Shown piece by piece: positions 50,995 to 59,248 of a DNA stretch of 64,000 nt (position 1 is the stretch's first letter; the number at the start of each line of letters is the position of its first letter). The notes below the pieces were generated by a model, which saw only the letters and a program-made list of their open reading frames with translations, made no database searches and was not told the DNA's origin. Location of the stretch: NCBI GenBank assembly GCA_965213855.1, contig CBDCAA010000011.1, positions 682,001-746,000 on the forward strand, given 5' to 3'. The stretch is from JBBROS01 sp965213855 (GTDB lineage Bacteria > Pseudomonadota > Alphaproteobacteria > Acetobacterales > Acetobacteraceae). The position numbers and the translations under genes are program-made.

Positions 50995-51708
50995 TCAACT
51001 GGTCAGCGCATAGAGCAGCACGGCGGCCGCCTGCGCCACATTCAAGCTCTGGACCGCGCCGCTCCCACCGATCCGGACCTGACGGCGGCAGGTCGCGCTG
51101 GCCTCCACGCCCACGCCGCGCTCCTCGTTGCCTAATACCAGCGCAATCGGCCGGTCGCGCGGCAAGGACCCAACCGGGACGGCGCCGGGCAGCAGCGTGG
51201 CCGCGACCGTGCGGTAATGCTTGTCCATCGCCAGCAACGCGCTGCGCAGGCTTTTCGTGCGGTACAGGTCGAGGTGCTCCAGCGCGCCCTCGGCCACGCG
51301 GTAGGCCGCGTCCGACGGCATCGCCGCCCCTGGCAGGTCATGCAGCAGCAGGGCGCCGGCGCCGAAGAACGCCGCGCTGCGGGCGATCGCGCCCAGGTTG
51401 TGCGGATTGCCGACGCCATCGAGCACGACCAGCAGCGGATGCCGCGGGATCGCTTGCCAGTCCAGCATGGGCACCGCCCGCGGCACGGTCAGGGCGCAGA
51501 TGCCGCCATGGTGGATCGTGCCGGCGGCCCGCTCCATCTCGTCGTCCGGCAGCAGCCGGTACGGGCGGCGGAGCTGGGCGAGCTGGGCGCAGAACGGCCC
51601 GGCCTGCTCCTTCATGGCCTCGGAGTAATACAGGCGGTTGACGTCGCCGGGCCGCCGCGCGAACAGGGCGGCGACGGCGTTGGCGCCGCAGATGCGGTCA
51701 TCGGGCAT
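50995..51708 (-). CDS. TrmH-family (SpoU) RNA methyltransferase
   Basis: A 237-residue SPOUT methyltransferase with an N-terminal substrate-binding domain (ICGANAVAALFARRPGDVNRL). The trefoil-knot motifs are all visible: NPHNLGAIARSAAFFGAG, LVLGNEERGVG and QSLNVAQAAAVLLYAL. It is close to RlmB/TrmH enzymes that 2'-O-methylate rRNA or tRNA with SAM. Which RNA it modifies cannot be told from the sequence. It is divergent from an RluA-family pseudouridine synthase, another RNA-modifying enzyme. Confidence 0.93.
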   Translation of the reverse strand: MPDDRICGANAVAALFARRPGDVNRLYYSEAMKEQAGPFCAQLAQLRRPYRLLPDDEMERAAGTIHHGGICALTVPRAVPMLDWQAIPRHPLLVVLDGVGNPHNLGAIARSAAFFGAGALLLHDLPGAAMPSDAAYRVAEGALEHLDLYRTKSLRSALLAMDKHYRTVAATLLPGAVPVGSLPRDRPIALVLGNEERGVGVEASATCRRQVRIGGSGAVQSLNVAQAAAVLLYALTS

Positions 51709-51751
51709 GGCGTCCCTTCCTGCCTGCAGGCAGGCCTGTCAACCTGGCGCC

Positions 51752-52426
51752 ATGTTGCCCGCCATCCTCTTCCAGGACGAGCGCTTCGTCGTGCTCGACA
51801 AGCCGCCCGGCCTCCCGGTGCATGCCGGGCCGCGGGGCGGGGCCTCGGTCGAGGACTGGTTCCCGCTGCTGTCCCGGCGGCGCGACGGGCCGTGGCTGGC
51901 GCATCGGCTGGACGCCGACACCTCCGGCTGCCTCGTCGTCGCGCTGCGCCGCCCGGCGCTGCACGCGGCGCAGGCGGCGTTCGCGGGCCGCTCGGCCCGC
52001 AAGGAGTATTGGGCCGTCGTGCATGGCCGTCCGGAGGCCGATGCGGGCGTGGTGGATGCGCCGCTGCTGAAGCGGACGGCGCCGGGTGGGTGGCGCATGG
52101 CGGCCGATCCTGCCGGGCAGCCGGCCGTGTCGGAGTGGGAGCTGCGCGGCGCCGCGGGGACGGTGAGTTGGTTGGTGGTGCGGCCCCGGACCGGCCGGAC
52201 GCATCAGGTCCGGGTGCATTGCGCCATGCTCGGCTGCCCGATCGTGGGCGATCCGGTCTACGGCGGGCTGTCGGCCGGTTCGGGACCGGATCGGCTGAAC
52301 CTGTTGGCTCGGTCGATCATGCTGCCGCTTGTCCCACCGCTGTCGGCGGTGGCGCCTCCGCCCGCGCATATGCGGGCGGCGCTGGCGCGATGCGGGAACT
52401 GGCGGGAGATTGCCAGGCCGCCATGA
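51752..52426 (+). CDS. RluA-family RNA pseudouridine synthase
   Basis: A 224-residue stand-alone pseudouridine synthase without an S4 domain. Seen: FVVLDKPPGLPVHAGP, the catalytic Asp in AHRLDADTSGCLV, RKEYWAVVHG and RTGRTHQVRVHCAMLGCPIVGDPVYG. It isomerises uridine in rRNA or tRNA. The ATG at 51752 is at the family N-terminus. Its last about 36 codons overlap, on the opposite strand, the end of the diguanylate cyclase gene (110 bp). Confidence 0.93.
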   Translation: MLPAILFQDERFVVLDKPPGLPVHAGPRGGASVEDWFPLLSRRRDGPWLAHRLDADTSGCLVVALRRPALHAAQAAFAGRSARKEYWAVVHGRPEADAGVVDAPLLKRTAPGGWRMAADPAGQPAVSEWELRGAAGTVSWLVVRPRTGRTHQVRVHCAMLGCPIVGDPVYGGLSAGSGPDRLNLLARSIMLPLVPPLSAVAPPPAHMRAALARCGNWREIARPP

Positions 52427-53558
52427 CTGCGTTTCGACCGGCAGCCTTGGCGGCGTAGAGCGCCTGGTCGGCGTCGTCCAGCAGGCGCTTGGCCGCGTTG
52501 CCGTCCATCGTCTGCAGGACAGCGACGCCCACGCTGATGGTGATCACCCCGGCGCGGGGATGCGGCAGCCGCATCGCCTCGACCGCCGCGCGAACCCGCT
52601 CGCCCATCGCCAGCGCGCCCTCACGCGTGGCGCCTGACAGCACGACGGCGAACTCCTCGCCCCCATAACGGGTTACGAGGTCACCGGGTCGATGCACGAG
52701 CCCGGCAATGCACCGCGCGATGGTGCGCAGGCAGTCGTCGCCCTGCACGTGCCCAAGCGTGTCGTTATAGGCCTTGAACGAGTCGACATCGAACAGCAGC
52801 AGCGCCGGAGCAACAGGCTGAGCGCCGGGTCCATGACAGGCGGCGCGCCGCACCTCCTCGGCCAAGTGCTCGTCGAACTTGCGGCGGTTGCCGATCCCGG
52901 TCAGCGCGTCGAGCCGGGCCAGCTCGTGAAGCTGCTCGGTGGCCCGTTGCTCGACCCGTTCCTTGACCAGGGCAAGCAGCACTAGAGCCATCCCGTTGGT
53001 GTGGAGCAGGCTCTCGATCACGAGCAGCTCGACCAGCGGGACCGTCAGGTCCACGACACCCAGCAGCCCGGCGACGGCCCTCACTCCATAGACCCCGGCA
53101 TGCAGCAGCAGCAGCACCAGCGCCGCCGGGCGGGACGGCAGATGCCCGGGCCGGCCCCGCGCGATCTCCAAGGCTGTTGCGAGCGTGTAGGCCGCGCCAG
53201 CACCGCAGGACAACCCAGCCCATTGCGGCGCCTCGTGGCCGAACGCGATGGTCGCGGCCCAGGCCGCAGGGCCCAAAACCATCAGGGTGGGCAGCGGGCG
53301 ACGGCCCCGGAACAAGCGGCCTGCCGTCCAGGAGAGAGCCGAGGCGGCGATGAACACAACCGTGCTCAGCTCCATTCGGGCCCAGGGCGGGCCGACAGCG
53401 GCCAGCACGAGGCCCCCGGCGCCCGCCAGCATCGCCGTGCCCCACATGCTCAATGCCGGACTCTGGCCGCGCGGCCCCTGTGTGACAAGCAGCAGGGCGC
53501 CGGAACAGGCAATCACCAGCGCGGACAAGAAGAACACCGTCGTCAGGTCCAACTGCAC
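52317..53558 (-). CDS. Membrane diguanylate cyclase (GGEEF)
   Basis: A 413-residue protein with about six membrane helices in residues 1-200 and a GGDEF domain (about 212-380). The active site is intact, RYGGEEF at 297-303, as are LFDVDSFKAYNDTLGH and the inhibitory I-site R290-PG-D293, five residues before GGEEF. It makes c-di-GMP from GTP with product inhibition. A Pro/Ala-rich tail (after about 385) covers the overlap with the RluA gene. It could oppose the EAL enzyme at 17.7-20.1 kb. Confidence 0.95.
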   Translation of the reverse strand: MQLDLTTVFFLSALVIACSGALLLVTQGPRGQSPALSMWGTAMLAGAGGLVLAAVGPPWARMELSTVVFIAASALSWTAGRLFRGRRPLPTLMVLGPAAWAATIAFGHEAPQWAGLSCGAGAAYTLATALEIARGRPGHLPSRPAALVLLLLHAGVYGVRAVAGLLGVVDLTVPLVELLVIESLLHTNGMALVLLALVKERVEQRATEQLHELARLDALTGIGNRRKFDEHLAEEVRRAACHGPGAQPVAPALLLFDVDSFKAYNDTLGHVQGDDCLRTIARCIAGLVHRPGDLVTRYGGEEFAVVLSGATREGALAMGERVRAAVEAMRLPHPRAGVITISVGVAVLQTMDGNAAKRLLDDADQALYAAKAAGRNAVMAAWQSPASSRIAPAPPAYARAEAPPPTAVGQAAA

Positions 53559-53704
53559 GGACTACTCCACACGAAGCGACAAATCTCAGTCGCGCAGTTT
53601 TTGACACGACTAGGTTAACGAAAGCTTCAAACAAACGCGGGGCCGACCCGGGCCAAGCGGCGCGCCGGCGCTGACCCTCCTGCGCGAGAGGTCCGCCGCA
53701 GCCG

Positions 53705-54844
53705 TTAACCAGGTGCGGCATAGGCCATGCACTGGGCCGCCGGCAGACACACCGCAACCGCGTCGCCCGCAGCATACCGTGGCGCCGTGCCGACCTCGAC
53801 CGCCTCGATCCGGGTGCCCAGCAGGTCGAGCGCATAGACTGTCTGGACGCCCTGATAATGGGCCGTCAGCACACGCCCCGGCAGGTCATCCTGCGCCGCC
53901 CCGCCCTCGTGACGCCGATCCCGCACGCCCCCGCCGAGCACCACGTTCTCGGGCCGGATCATCACCTGCACCGCGGCCCCGGGCTGCACGGTCCCGAACA
54001 GCTTCGCGTGCAGCATCTGTCCGGTGCCAGCCTCGACCGTCACCATCGCGGCCGCTGCGTCCCGGGCCGTCGGCGGCGCCCGTCCGCACAGCCGGCCCTG
54101 GATCCGGTTGGTGGCCCCGGTGAACCCGGCGACGAACGGGTCGGCCGGTGCGTTGTACAGGTCCGTCGCCGAACTGAGCTGCAGCAGCCGCCCCTCTCGC
54201 ATCACCCCGATCCGGTCGCCCAGCACGACGGCCTCCGCCTGGTCGTGGGTCACATACAGCGCCGTCAGCCCAGCCGCCTTCACGATCCGCCGCAAATCGT
54301 CCCGCAGCCGTAGCCGCAATTGCGCGTCCAGGTTGGACAGCGGCTCGTCCAGCAGCAGCAGCCGGGGCTGGTAGACCATGCTCCGCGCCAGCGCCACGCG
54401 CTGCATCTGCCCGCCCGACAGCGCCGTCACCGGCCGGTCGACATAGGCCGAGAGCGACACCAGCTCGAGCGCCTCGGCGACCATCCGCGCCTGGCGCGCC
54501 CGGTCGAACCCGCGATTCTTCAGCGGATAGGCCACGTTCTGCCGCACCGTCATGTGCGGCCACACCGCGTAGGACTGGAACACCATGCCAAAGTTCCGCG
54601 CCCGCGGCGGCACCAGAACGCCCCGGGCCGGGTCGGAGATCACCTCGCCGCCGATCCGGATCATGCCCGACGTGGGATGCTCGAGCCCGGCGACGCAGCG
54701 CAAGGTCGTTGTCTTGCCGCATCCTGACGGACCCAGCAACACCACGATCTCGCCGGCGGCGATCGTGAACGACACGTCGTCCACAGCCGCCCGCCCGGCG
54801 CCGAACTCCTTCCGCAGCCGCTCGACCTGGAGCTCAGCCGACAT
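53705..54844 (-). CDS. ABC transporter ATP-binding protein, iron/spermidine type
   Basis: A 379-residue ABC ATPase: Walker A LLGPSGCGKTTTLR (about 36-49), Q-loop FQSYAVWPHM, signature LSGGQMQRVALARS, Walker B LLLLDEPLSNLDAQ, H-loop YVTHDQAEA, then a C-terminal TOBE-like part (about 240-379). It powers the importer formed with the two genes upstream. It starts 3 bp after the binding-protein stop. Close relatives serve Fe(III), putrescine/spermidine or 2-aminoethylphosphonate. Confidence 0.93.
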   Translation of the reverse strand: MSAELQVERLRKEFGAGRAAVDDVSFTIAAGEIVVLLGPSGCGKTTTLRCVAGLEHPTSGMIRIGGEVISDPARGVLVPPRARNFGMVFQSYAVWPHMTVRQNVAYPLKNRGFDRARQARMVAEALELVSLSAYVDRPVTALSGGQMQRVALARSMVYQPRLLLLDEPLSNLDAQLRLRLRDDLRRIVKAAGLTALYVTHDQAEAVVLGDRIGVMREGRLLQLSSATDLYNAPADPFVAGFTGATNRIQGRLCGRAPPTARDAAAAMVTVEAGTGQMLHAKLFGTVQPGAAVQVMIRPENVVLGGGVRDRRHEGGAAQDDLPGRVLTAHYQGVQTVYALDLLGTRIEAVEVGTAPRYAAGDAVAVCLPAAQCMAYAAPG

Positions 54845-54847
54845 CGG

Positions 54848-55870
54848 CTACTGCCGGTATCCGTAGGTGGTGTTCCACTCGTCGGTGTATTTGTCGTGCA
54901 GCGCCGCAAAGTCCTGGTTCGACGGCAGCCAGATCTTGCTCGTCTTCGGGTCGAAGCCGGCCAGCTGCACCGGCGGCGTGGTCAGCGACGTCAGGTTGCC
55001 CTGCTCTGACATGGTGAACGATTGTCCCTCGACGGAGAGGCACCAGTCGAGGAACAGCCTGGCCGCGTTCGGCCGGGTCGATGATTTCGGGATCCCGCAC
55101 GCATAGGGCACGACCGGGATGCCCTCGGACGGAAACACCAGCTCGACCGGCGCGCCGTCCTTCTGCTTGGGGAAGATCACGTTGCGGATCAGCGGCGCCA
55201 CCTGCACCTCGCCCCGGATCACCGCGTCCGCCGCCGGCGCGCTGGACGGGAACAGGGTCGGCTTCGTCGCGGCCTGGCGCGCCCAGTAACCGGCGCCCAG
55301 CACCTGGTATTCGAACAGGATCCGCGTCCAGGTCGTGCCGCCCGACGGTGCGATCACCTGTCCGATGCTTCCTGGTGGCCATGCCGTCGTGTCCGCCAGG
55401 TCCATCCAGGTCTTCGGCGGCGTCTTGACCAGTTCGCTGTTGCTGGCCAGGCACCACACCGGGGTTATGCGTGGCCAGAGGTTCTGGGCGATGCGGCTGC
55501 CGGGCAGGTAGTCGCCGGCGTTCGGCGGCGCGTAGTCGATGAACAGGTCCGCGATCGGGCTCATCAGCCCGCGGTCGCTGTGGTCGACCAGGTCCGCGAC
55601 CAGCTTGCCGGCCGCGGCCTCGGTCTTCACGCGCTGGATCAGCTGGCCGCCGGACGCGCGGATGATCTCGATCTTCACGAACGGGAAGCGCTTGTTGAAC
55701 GCCGCCGCCGTGTCCTGCTCCACCTCCGTGAAGCTCGCCGTATACATGACCACGCGGCCCTCGCGCCGGGCGGCGTCCACCAAGCTGCCAGCCGGCTCAT
55801 AGGCCGCGGCAGACGCGCGGGTGGCGGCCAGGGTAGCGGCGCCCGTCAGCGCCAGACGGCGTGTGATCAT
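54848..55870 (-). CDS. ABC transporter substrate-binding protein, Fe(III)-type
   Basis: A 340-residue periplasmic binding protein (family 1/FbpA-FutA-like). The signal starts MITRRLALTGAATLAATRASA, with a twin Arg that may be Tat-type. Seen: EGRVVMYTASFTEVE, FPFVKIEIIRASGGQ and the late YACGIPKSSTRPNAARLFLDWC. The start at 55870 has GGGAGA 5 bp upstream; an earlier ATG overlaps the permease stop. Iron is the common ligand in this group, but the metal-binding tyrosines are not obvious to me. Confidence 0.9.
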   Translation of the reverse strand: MITRRLALTGAATLAATRASAAAYEPAGSLVDAARREGRVVMYTASFTEVEQDTAAAFNKRFPFVKIEIIRASGGQLIQRVKTEAAAGKLVADLVDHSDRGLMSPIADLFIDYAPPNAGDYLPGSRIAQNLWPRITPVWCLASNSELVKTPPKTWMDLADTTAWPPGSIGQVIAPSGGTTWTRILFEYQVLGAGYWARQAATKPTLFPSSAPAADAVIRGEVQVAPLIRNVIFPKQKDGAPVELVFPSEGIPVVPYACGIPKSSTRPNAARLFLDWCLSVEGQSFTMSEQGNLTSLTTPPVQLAGFDPKTSKIWLPSNQDFAALHDKYTDEWNTTYGYRQ

Positions 55871-55887
55871 CGTGGTCTCCCAGGTCA

Positions 55888-57675
55888 TCAGTGGCGAAGC
55901 GCGCGGGCCGGGCTTGGCCGTGCGGCGCGGGCCAGCATGTGGCCGAGCCCGATGACGCCGCCCAGCAGCGCCATCTGGATCAGCGAATAGGCGGCGGTGA
56001 TGCTCAGGTTGCCGCCCTCGTAGTAGTTCAGCAGCTGCACCGACATCACCATCGAGCCGGTCGAATACAGGAACAACGACGACCCGAGTTCGCGCGTGCT
56101 GAGGATGAACAGCAACGTCATCGCCGCCACCACGCCCGGCCGGGCCAGCGGCAGCACGATCGTCCGGATCGTCGACGGCAGCGAACGGCCGCAGAGGAAT
56201 GCCGCCTCCTCAAGCTCCTTGTGGATCTGCATCAGGCTCGTGCTGAGCGCCTTGACCGTGTCGGGGATGAAGCGTGCGACGAAGGCCAGCGCGAGGATCC
56301 AGATCGTGCCATAGAGCCCGCCCGGCAGCCCGATCCAGGCCCACAGATAGGCCACGCCGATCACGAGCCCCGGGATAGCGACCGGGACCGTCGCGATCGC
56401 GTCGATCAGCCGCCGCCCCGGCGCCCGCGACCGCACCACCGTGTACCCGATCGCGAAGCTCAGCGCGCCGCCCACCACCGCCGTTACCAGCCCGACCTCG
56501 AGCGTGTTCACCAGCGCCTGCAGGGTCTGCGGGTTCGACAGCAGCCGGCCGAAATGGATCAGGCTGTACTGCGCCGGGTCGATCAGGCTGGCCAGGTCGC
56601 GCACGAACAGGAACTTGCGGAACGCGGCGACGACGAGCGCCGCGCTCGGCAGCAGGACGACCACGAACAGATAGAGCAGCGCGAGCCCGAGCGTGAGGAA
56701 CCGCCAGGGCCCGAGCGGCAACGGCCGCGGCCGGAACGCCTTGCCGGCTACCGTCGTGAAGGTCCGGCCGGCCAGCACCCGGTGCTGCGCCCAGACCAAT
56801 GCGCCCGTGACCACCATCAGCAGGATCGCGACTGCGGCGGCCGTGCTGTAGAGCGGCGGCGACCACGCCGTCAGCAGGTAGATGTAGGTCGTCAGCACGG
56901 GAATCTTTGCCGGCGTGCCCAGCACGGCGGGGATCCCGTAAATGCCAAGCATCACGATGAAGCTCAGCAGCATGCCGCTGACGATCGCCGGGAGGATCAG
57001 GGGGAACGTCACCGTCGCGATCGTGCGCACACTACTCGCGCCCGACATCTCGGCCGCCTCCTCGAGCGAGGGGTCCATGTTCTTCAAGGCGGACGCGGTG
57101 AACATATAGACGTATGGCGCGTAGTAGATGCCGAACACGAAGATGATCCCGGCCATGGAATAGAGGTCGACCCGAACGCCAATGCCGGCTTTGGCCGCAA
57201 GGATGTTCAGCAACCCCGTCTTGGGCGAGCCCAGGATCGCCCACGCCACCCCGCCCACCAGCGGCGGGACGAACAGCGGGAGCATTCCTGCGGCCGCGAT
57301 CAGTCCTTTCCACGGCGTGTCCGTCCGCACCACGATCCAGGCGAACCCCAGGCCGATCACGACCGCCAGCGCCGTCCCGCCGCTGCACGCGACCAAAGAA
57401 TTGCCAAGCGCGGCGAGCACGTTCTCGTTGCCGAGCACCGCCGCGAAGGTGCGGACGCCGAGGTCGTGCCAGTGCAAGCCGTCCACCACCGGATCACCGC
57501 CGCTCAGCGCGCCGAGCAGCAGCATCAGGACGGGATAGATCACCAGGAAGCCGAGCACGCCCAGCAGGAAGGCGCTCCAGAGCCAGCGCATGCCGGGCAA
57601 GCCAGGTCTGGTCCCGCGAGCTGCGGGCGCCGTTGCAATGGAATTGCCGGCCGGCACGCCGACCTGCGTGTCCAT
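55888..57675 (-). CDS. ABC transporter permease, fused two-domain FbpB-like
   Basis: A 595-residue permease with two tandem BPD_transp_1 domains (about 12 helices), as in iron permeases FbpB/SfuB. The two EAA-type loops are visible: EEAAEMSGASSVRTIATVTFPLI in the first half and EEAAFLCGRSLPSTIRTIVLP in the second. A GGGAGGAGG ribosome site fixes the ATG at 57675; the frame is open upstream. It is first in the operon permease - binding protein - ATPase. The likely control region is the AT-rich gap upstream. Confidence 0.93.
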   Translation of the reverse strand: MDTQVGVPAGNSIATAPAARGTRPGLPGMRWLWSAFLLGVLGFLVIYPVLMLLLGALSGGDPVVDGLHWHDLGVRTFAAVLGNENVLAALGNSLVACSGGTALAVVIGLGFAWIVVRTDTPWKGLIAAAGMLPLFVPPLVGGVAWAILGSPKTGLLNILAAKAGIGVRVDLYSMAGIIFVFGIYYAPYVYMFTASALKNMDPSLEEAAEMSGASSVRTIATVTFPLILPAIVSGMLLSFIVMLGIYGIPAVLGTPAKIPVLTTYIYLLTAWSPPLYSTAAAVAILLMVVTGALVWAQHRVLAGRTFTTVAGKAFRPRPLPLGPWRFLTLGLALLYLFVVVLLPSAALVVAAFRKFLFVRDLASLIDPAQYSLIHFGRLLSNPQTLQALVNTLEVGLVTAVVGGALSFAIGYTVVRSRAPGRRLIDAIATVPVAIPGLVIGVAYLWAWIGLPGGLYGTIWILALAFVARFIPDTVKALSTSLMQIHKELEEAAFLCGRSLPSTIRTIVLPLARPGVVAAMTLLFILSTRELGSSLFLYSTGSMVMSVQLLNYYEGGNLSITAAYSLIQMALLGGVIGLGHMLARAARPSPARALRH

Positions 57676-58027
57676 CGCTCCTCCTCCCAGGCTTTGGCCC
57701 GTTGGGCCTGACGCTAACACCGGTCGCCGGCCAGCAGAAGGGCCGGTGTACCAATGCGGGAGGGGGGCAGACACGTGGGAAAAGTCCGAAGAATTCTAAC
57801 TAAAGCCGTAGTAAAACGACATTTTGAAGCGTTTAACGTGTTCCTGTTTTAGCAGGAGGTAACTACGAGATGTAAGGAAAGGCGTCGAACCTGCTTGTTT
57901 CGTCTAAATCTTTCTACTGTTGCCAAGTTTAATGCTCAGAGTGGACATTCGTCAATGGTGCAGAGCGAATTCTGTTTTTTTCGACAATCGATGCGCCGTC
58001 TGTCCGGCATATCGTGTTGGCGCCATC
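57676..58027. other. AT-rich intergenic region between ABC importer and Mrr-like gene
   Basis: This 352-bp gap is markedly AT-rich at about 57780-57990 (for example gtagtaaaacgacattttg and ttctgtttttttcgac), in sharp contrast to the rest of the window. It lies between divergent genes and probably holds both promoters, but I could not place boxes reliably. The frame of the Mrr-like gene stays open back to a TTG at 57920, with no domain content. No RNA gene is evident. Confidence 0.6.
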
Positions 58028-59173
58028 ATGAGCCCGGCCCATGCGGCCGCCGCCGATGATGGGGAAGCGGGCGTGACCCTCTGGCTCGTGCGCGCCGGGA
58101 AGGCCGGCGAAAAGGAGCACGTCGCCATCCGCAACAAGGCCGCGATCATCGGCTGGGAGGCGTTGCCGGACCTGTCGTGCTGCCTCGACCGGGAAGACCT
58201 CCTCACCCTGCTGCGCGAGGCCTATCCGGCCGAGCGGCGCAAGACGCTGACCAGTTGGCAGCACCAGATCTGGCCCATCCGCGACACCATGCAGGTGGGC
58301 GACCTGGTTGCGTTGCCGCTCAAATCGCGCCCCATGATCGCGTTCGGCAACGTCAGCGGCACCTACCGGCACCGGACCGACCTGCCGGGCGGCGCCCAGC
58401 ACACCCGCCCGGTCGAATGGCTCGCGCAAGTTCCCCGCTCCGAGTTCGACCCGGACATGCTGTTCAGCTTTGGAGCCTTCATGACCGTTTGCCGCATCGC
58501 CCGCAACGACGCCGAACCACGCATCCGCGCCATCCTGAAGCAGGATCAGTGGCCCGCGGCCGACGCCATCGGCGTCCCGCCCGGACCCGCTGCCCTGCCT
58601 GCCGAGCCGCCGCCTGCGTCGCGTCCGATCCTGGCCAATCTCAGGCCCGCGCTCGACAGTCCCGTCCCGCTCAGCCTGGACGCGCTCGAGGCCCGGTCCA
58701 ACAGCGCCATCCGCGACCGCATCGCCCAGCGATTCAAGGGCCATAACCTCGCCGTGCTGGTCGGCGCACTGCTCGAGATCAAGGGCATGCGCGTCCGCAT
58801 CTCGCCGCCCGGCGTCGATGGCGGCGTCGATGTGCTCGCCGGCAGCGGCCCGCTCGGCCTCGACCCGCCGCGGGTTGTCGTCCAGGTGAAGTCCGGCGAC
58901 ACCAAGGTCGACGTCCACGTGCTGCGCGAGCTGTCCGGCGTCATGGGCCGGTTCGAGGCCGATCAGGGCCTGTTGGTCGGCTGGGGCGGCTTCAGCCACG
59001 CCGTCCGCACCGAGGCCGCAAGCGACTACTTCCGCGTGCGCCTGTGGTCCGCCGACGATCTGATCCGGGCGATCGAGGACGACTACGACCGCCTCCCGCC
59101 CGATATCCGCACGGAAATCCCCCTCAAGCGCATCTGGACCCTCTCGCCGGACCCGCGCGAGCGCGCCGCCTGA
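58028..59173 (+). CDS. Mrr-like restriction endonuclease with putative PUA/EVE-like N-terminal domain
   Basis: A 381-residue protein. The C-terminal part (about 235-340) is an Mrr-type PD-(D/E)xK nuclease: FKGHNLAVLVGALLEIKG, GVDGGVDVLAG (Asp264/Asp268) and VVVQVKSGD (Gln286-x-Lys288), then SHAVRTEA. The N-terminal part (about 16-170) has LWLVRAGKAGE, GWEALPDL and GDLVALPLKSRPMIAFGNVSG, resembling PUA/EVE-like readers fused to nucleases. Mrr enzymes cut modified DNA (type IV restriction). No methyltransferase gene is adjacent. The start at 58028 is my choice; a TTG at 57920 would add 36 codons. Confidence 0.85.
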   Translation: MSPAHAAAADDGEAGVTLWLVRAGKAGEKEHVAIRNKAAIIGWEALPDLSCCLDREDLLTLLREAYPAERRKTLTSWQHQIWPIRDTMQVGDLVALPLKSRPMIAFGNVSGTYRHRTDLPGGAQHTRPVEWLAQVPRSEFDPDMLFSFGAFMTVCRIARNDAEPRIRAILKQDQWPAADAIGVPPGPAALPAEPPPASRPILANLRPALDSPVPLSLDALEARSNSAIRDRIAQRFKGHNLAVLVGALLEIKGMRVRISPPGVDGGVDVLAGSGPLGLDPPRVVVQVKSGDTKVDVHVLRELSGVMGRFEADQGLLVGWGGFSHAVRTEAASDYFRVRLWSADDLIRAIEDDYDRLPPDIRTEIPLKRIWTLSPDPRERAA

Positions 59174-59248
59174 ACCCGCCGCGACACGCGGGATGCAACC
59201 CGCGCCCGGCAGCCGCATTCTAGGTCGGTCCCAGGAAAGAGCCGCCCG

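Noticed and set aside
57780..57990. Prophage or insertion-sequence edge in the AT-rich gap
   Set aside because: No terminal inverted repeats, target duplication or mobility gene seen.
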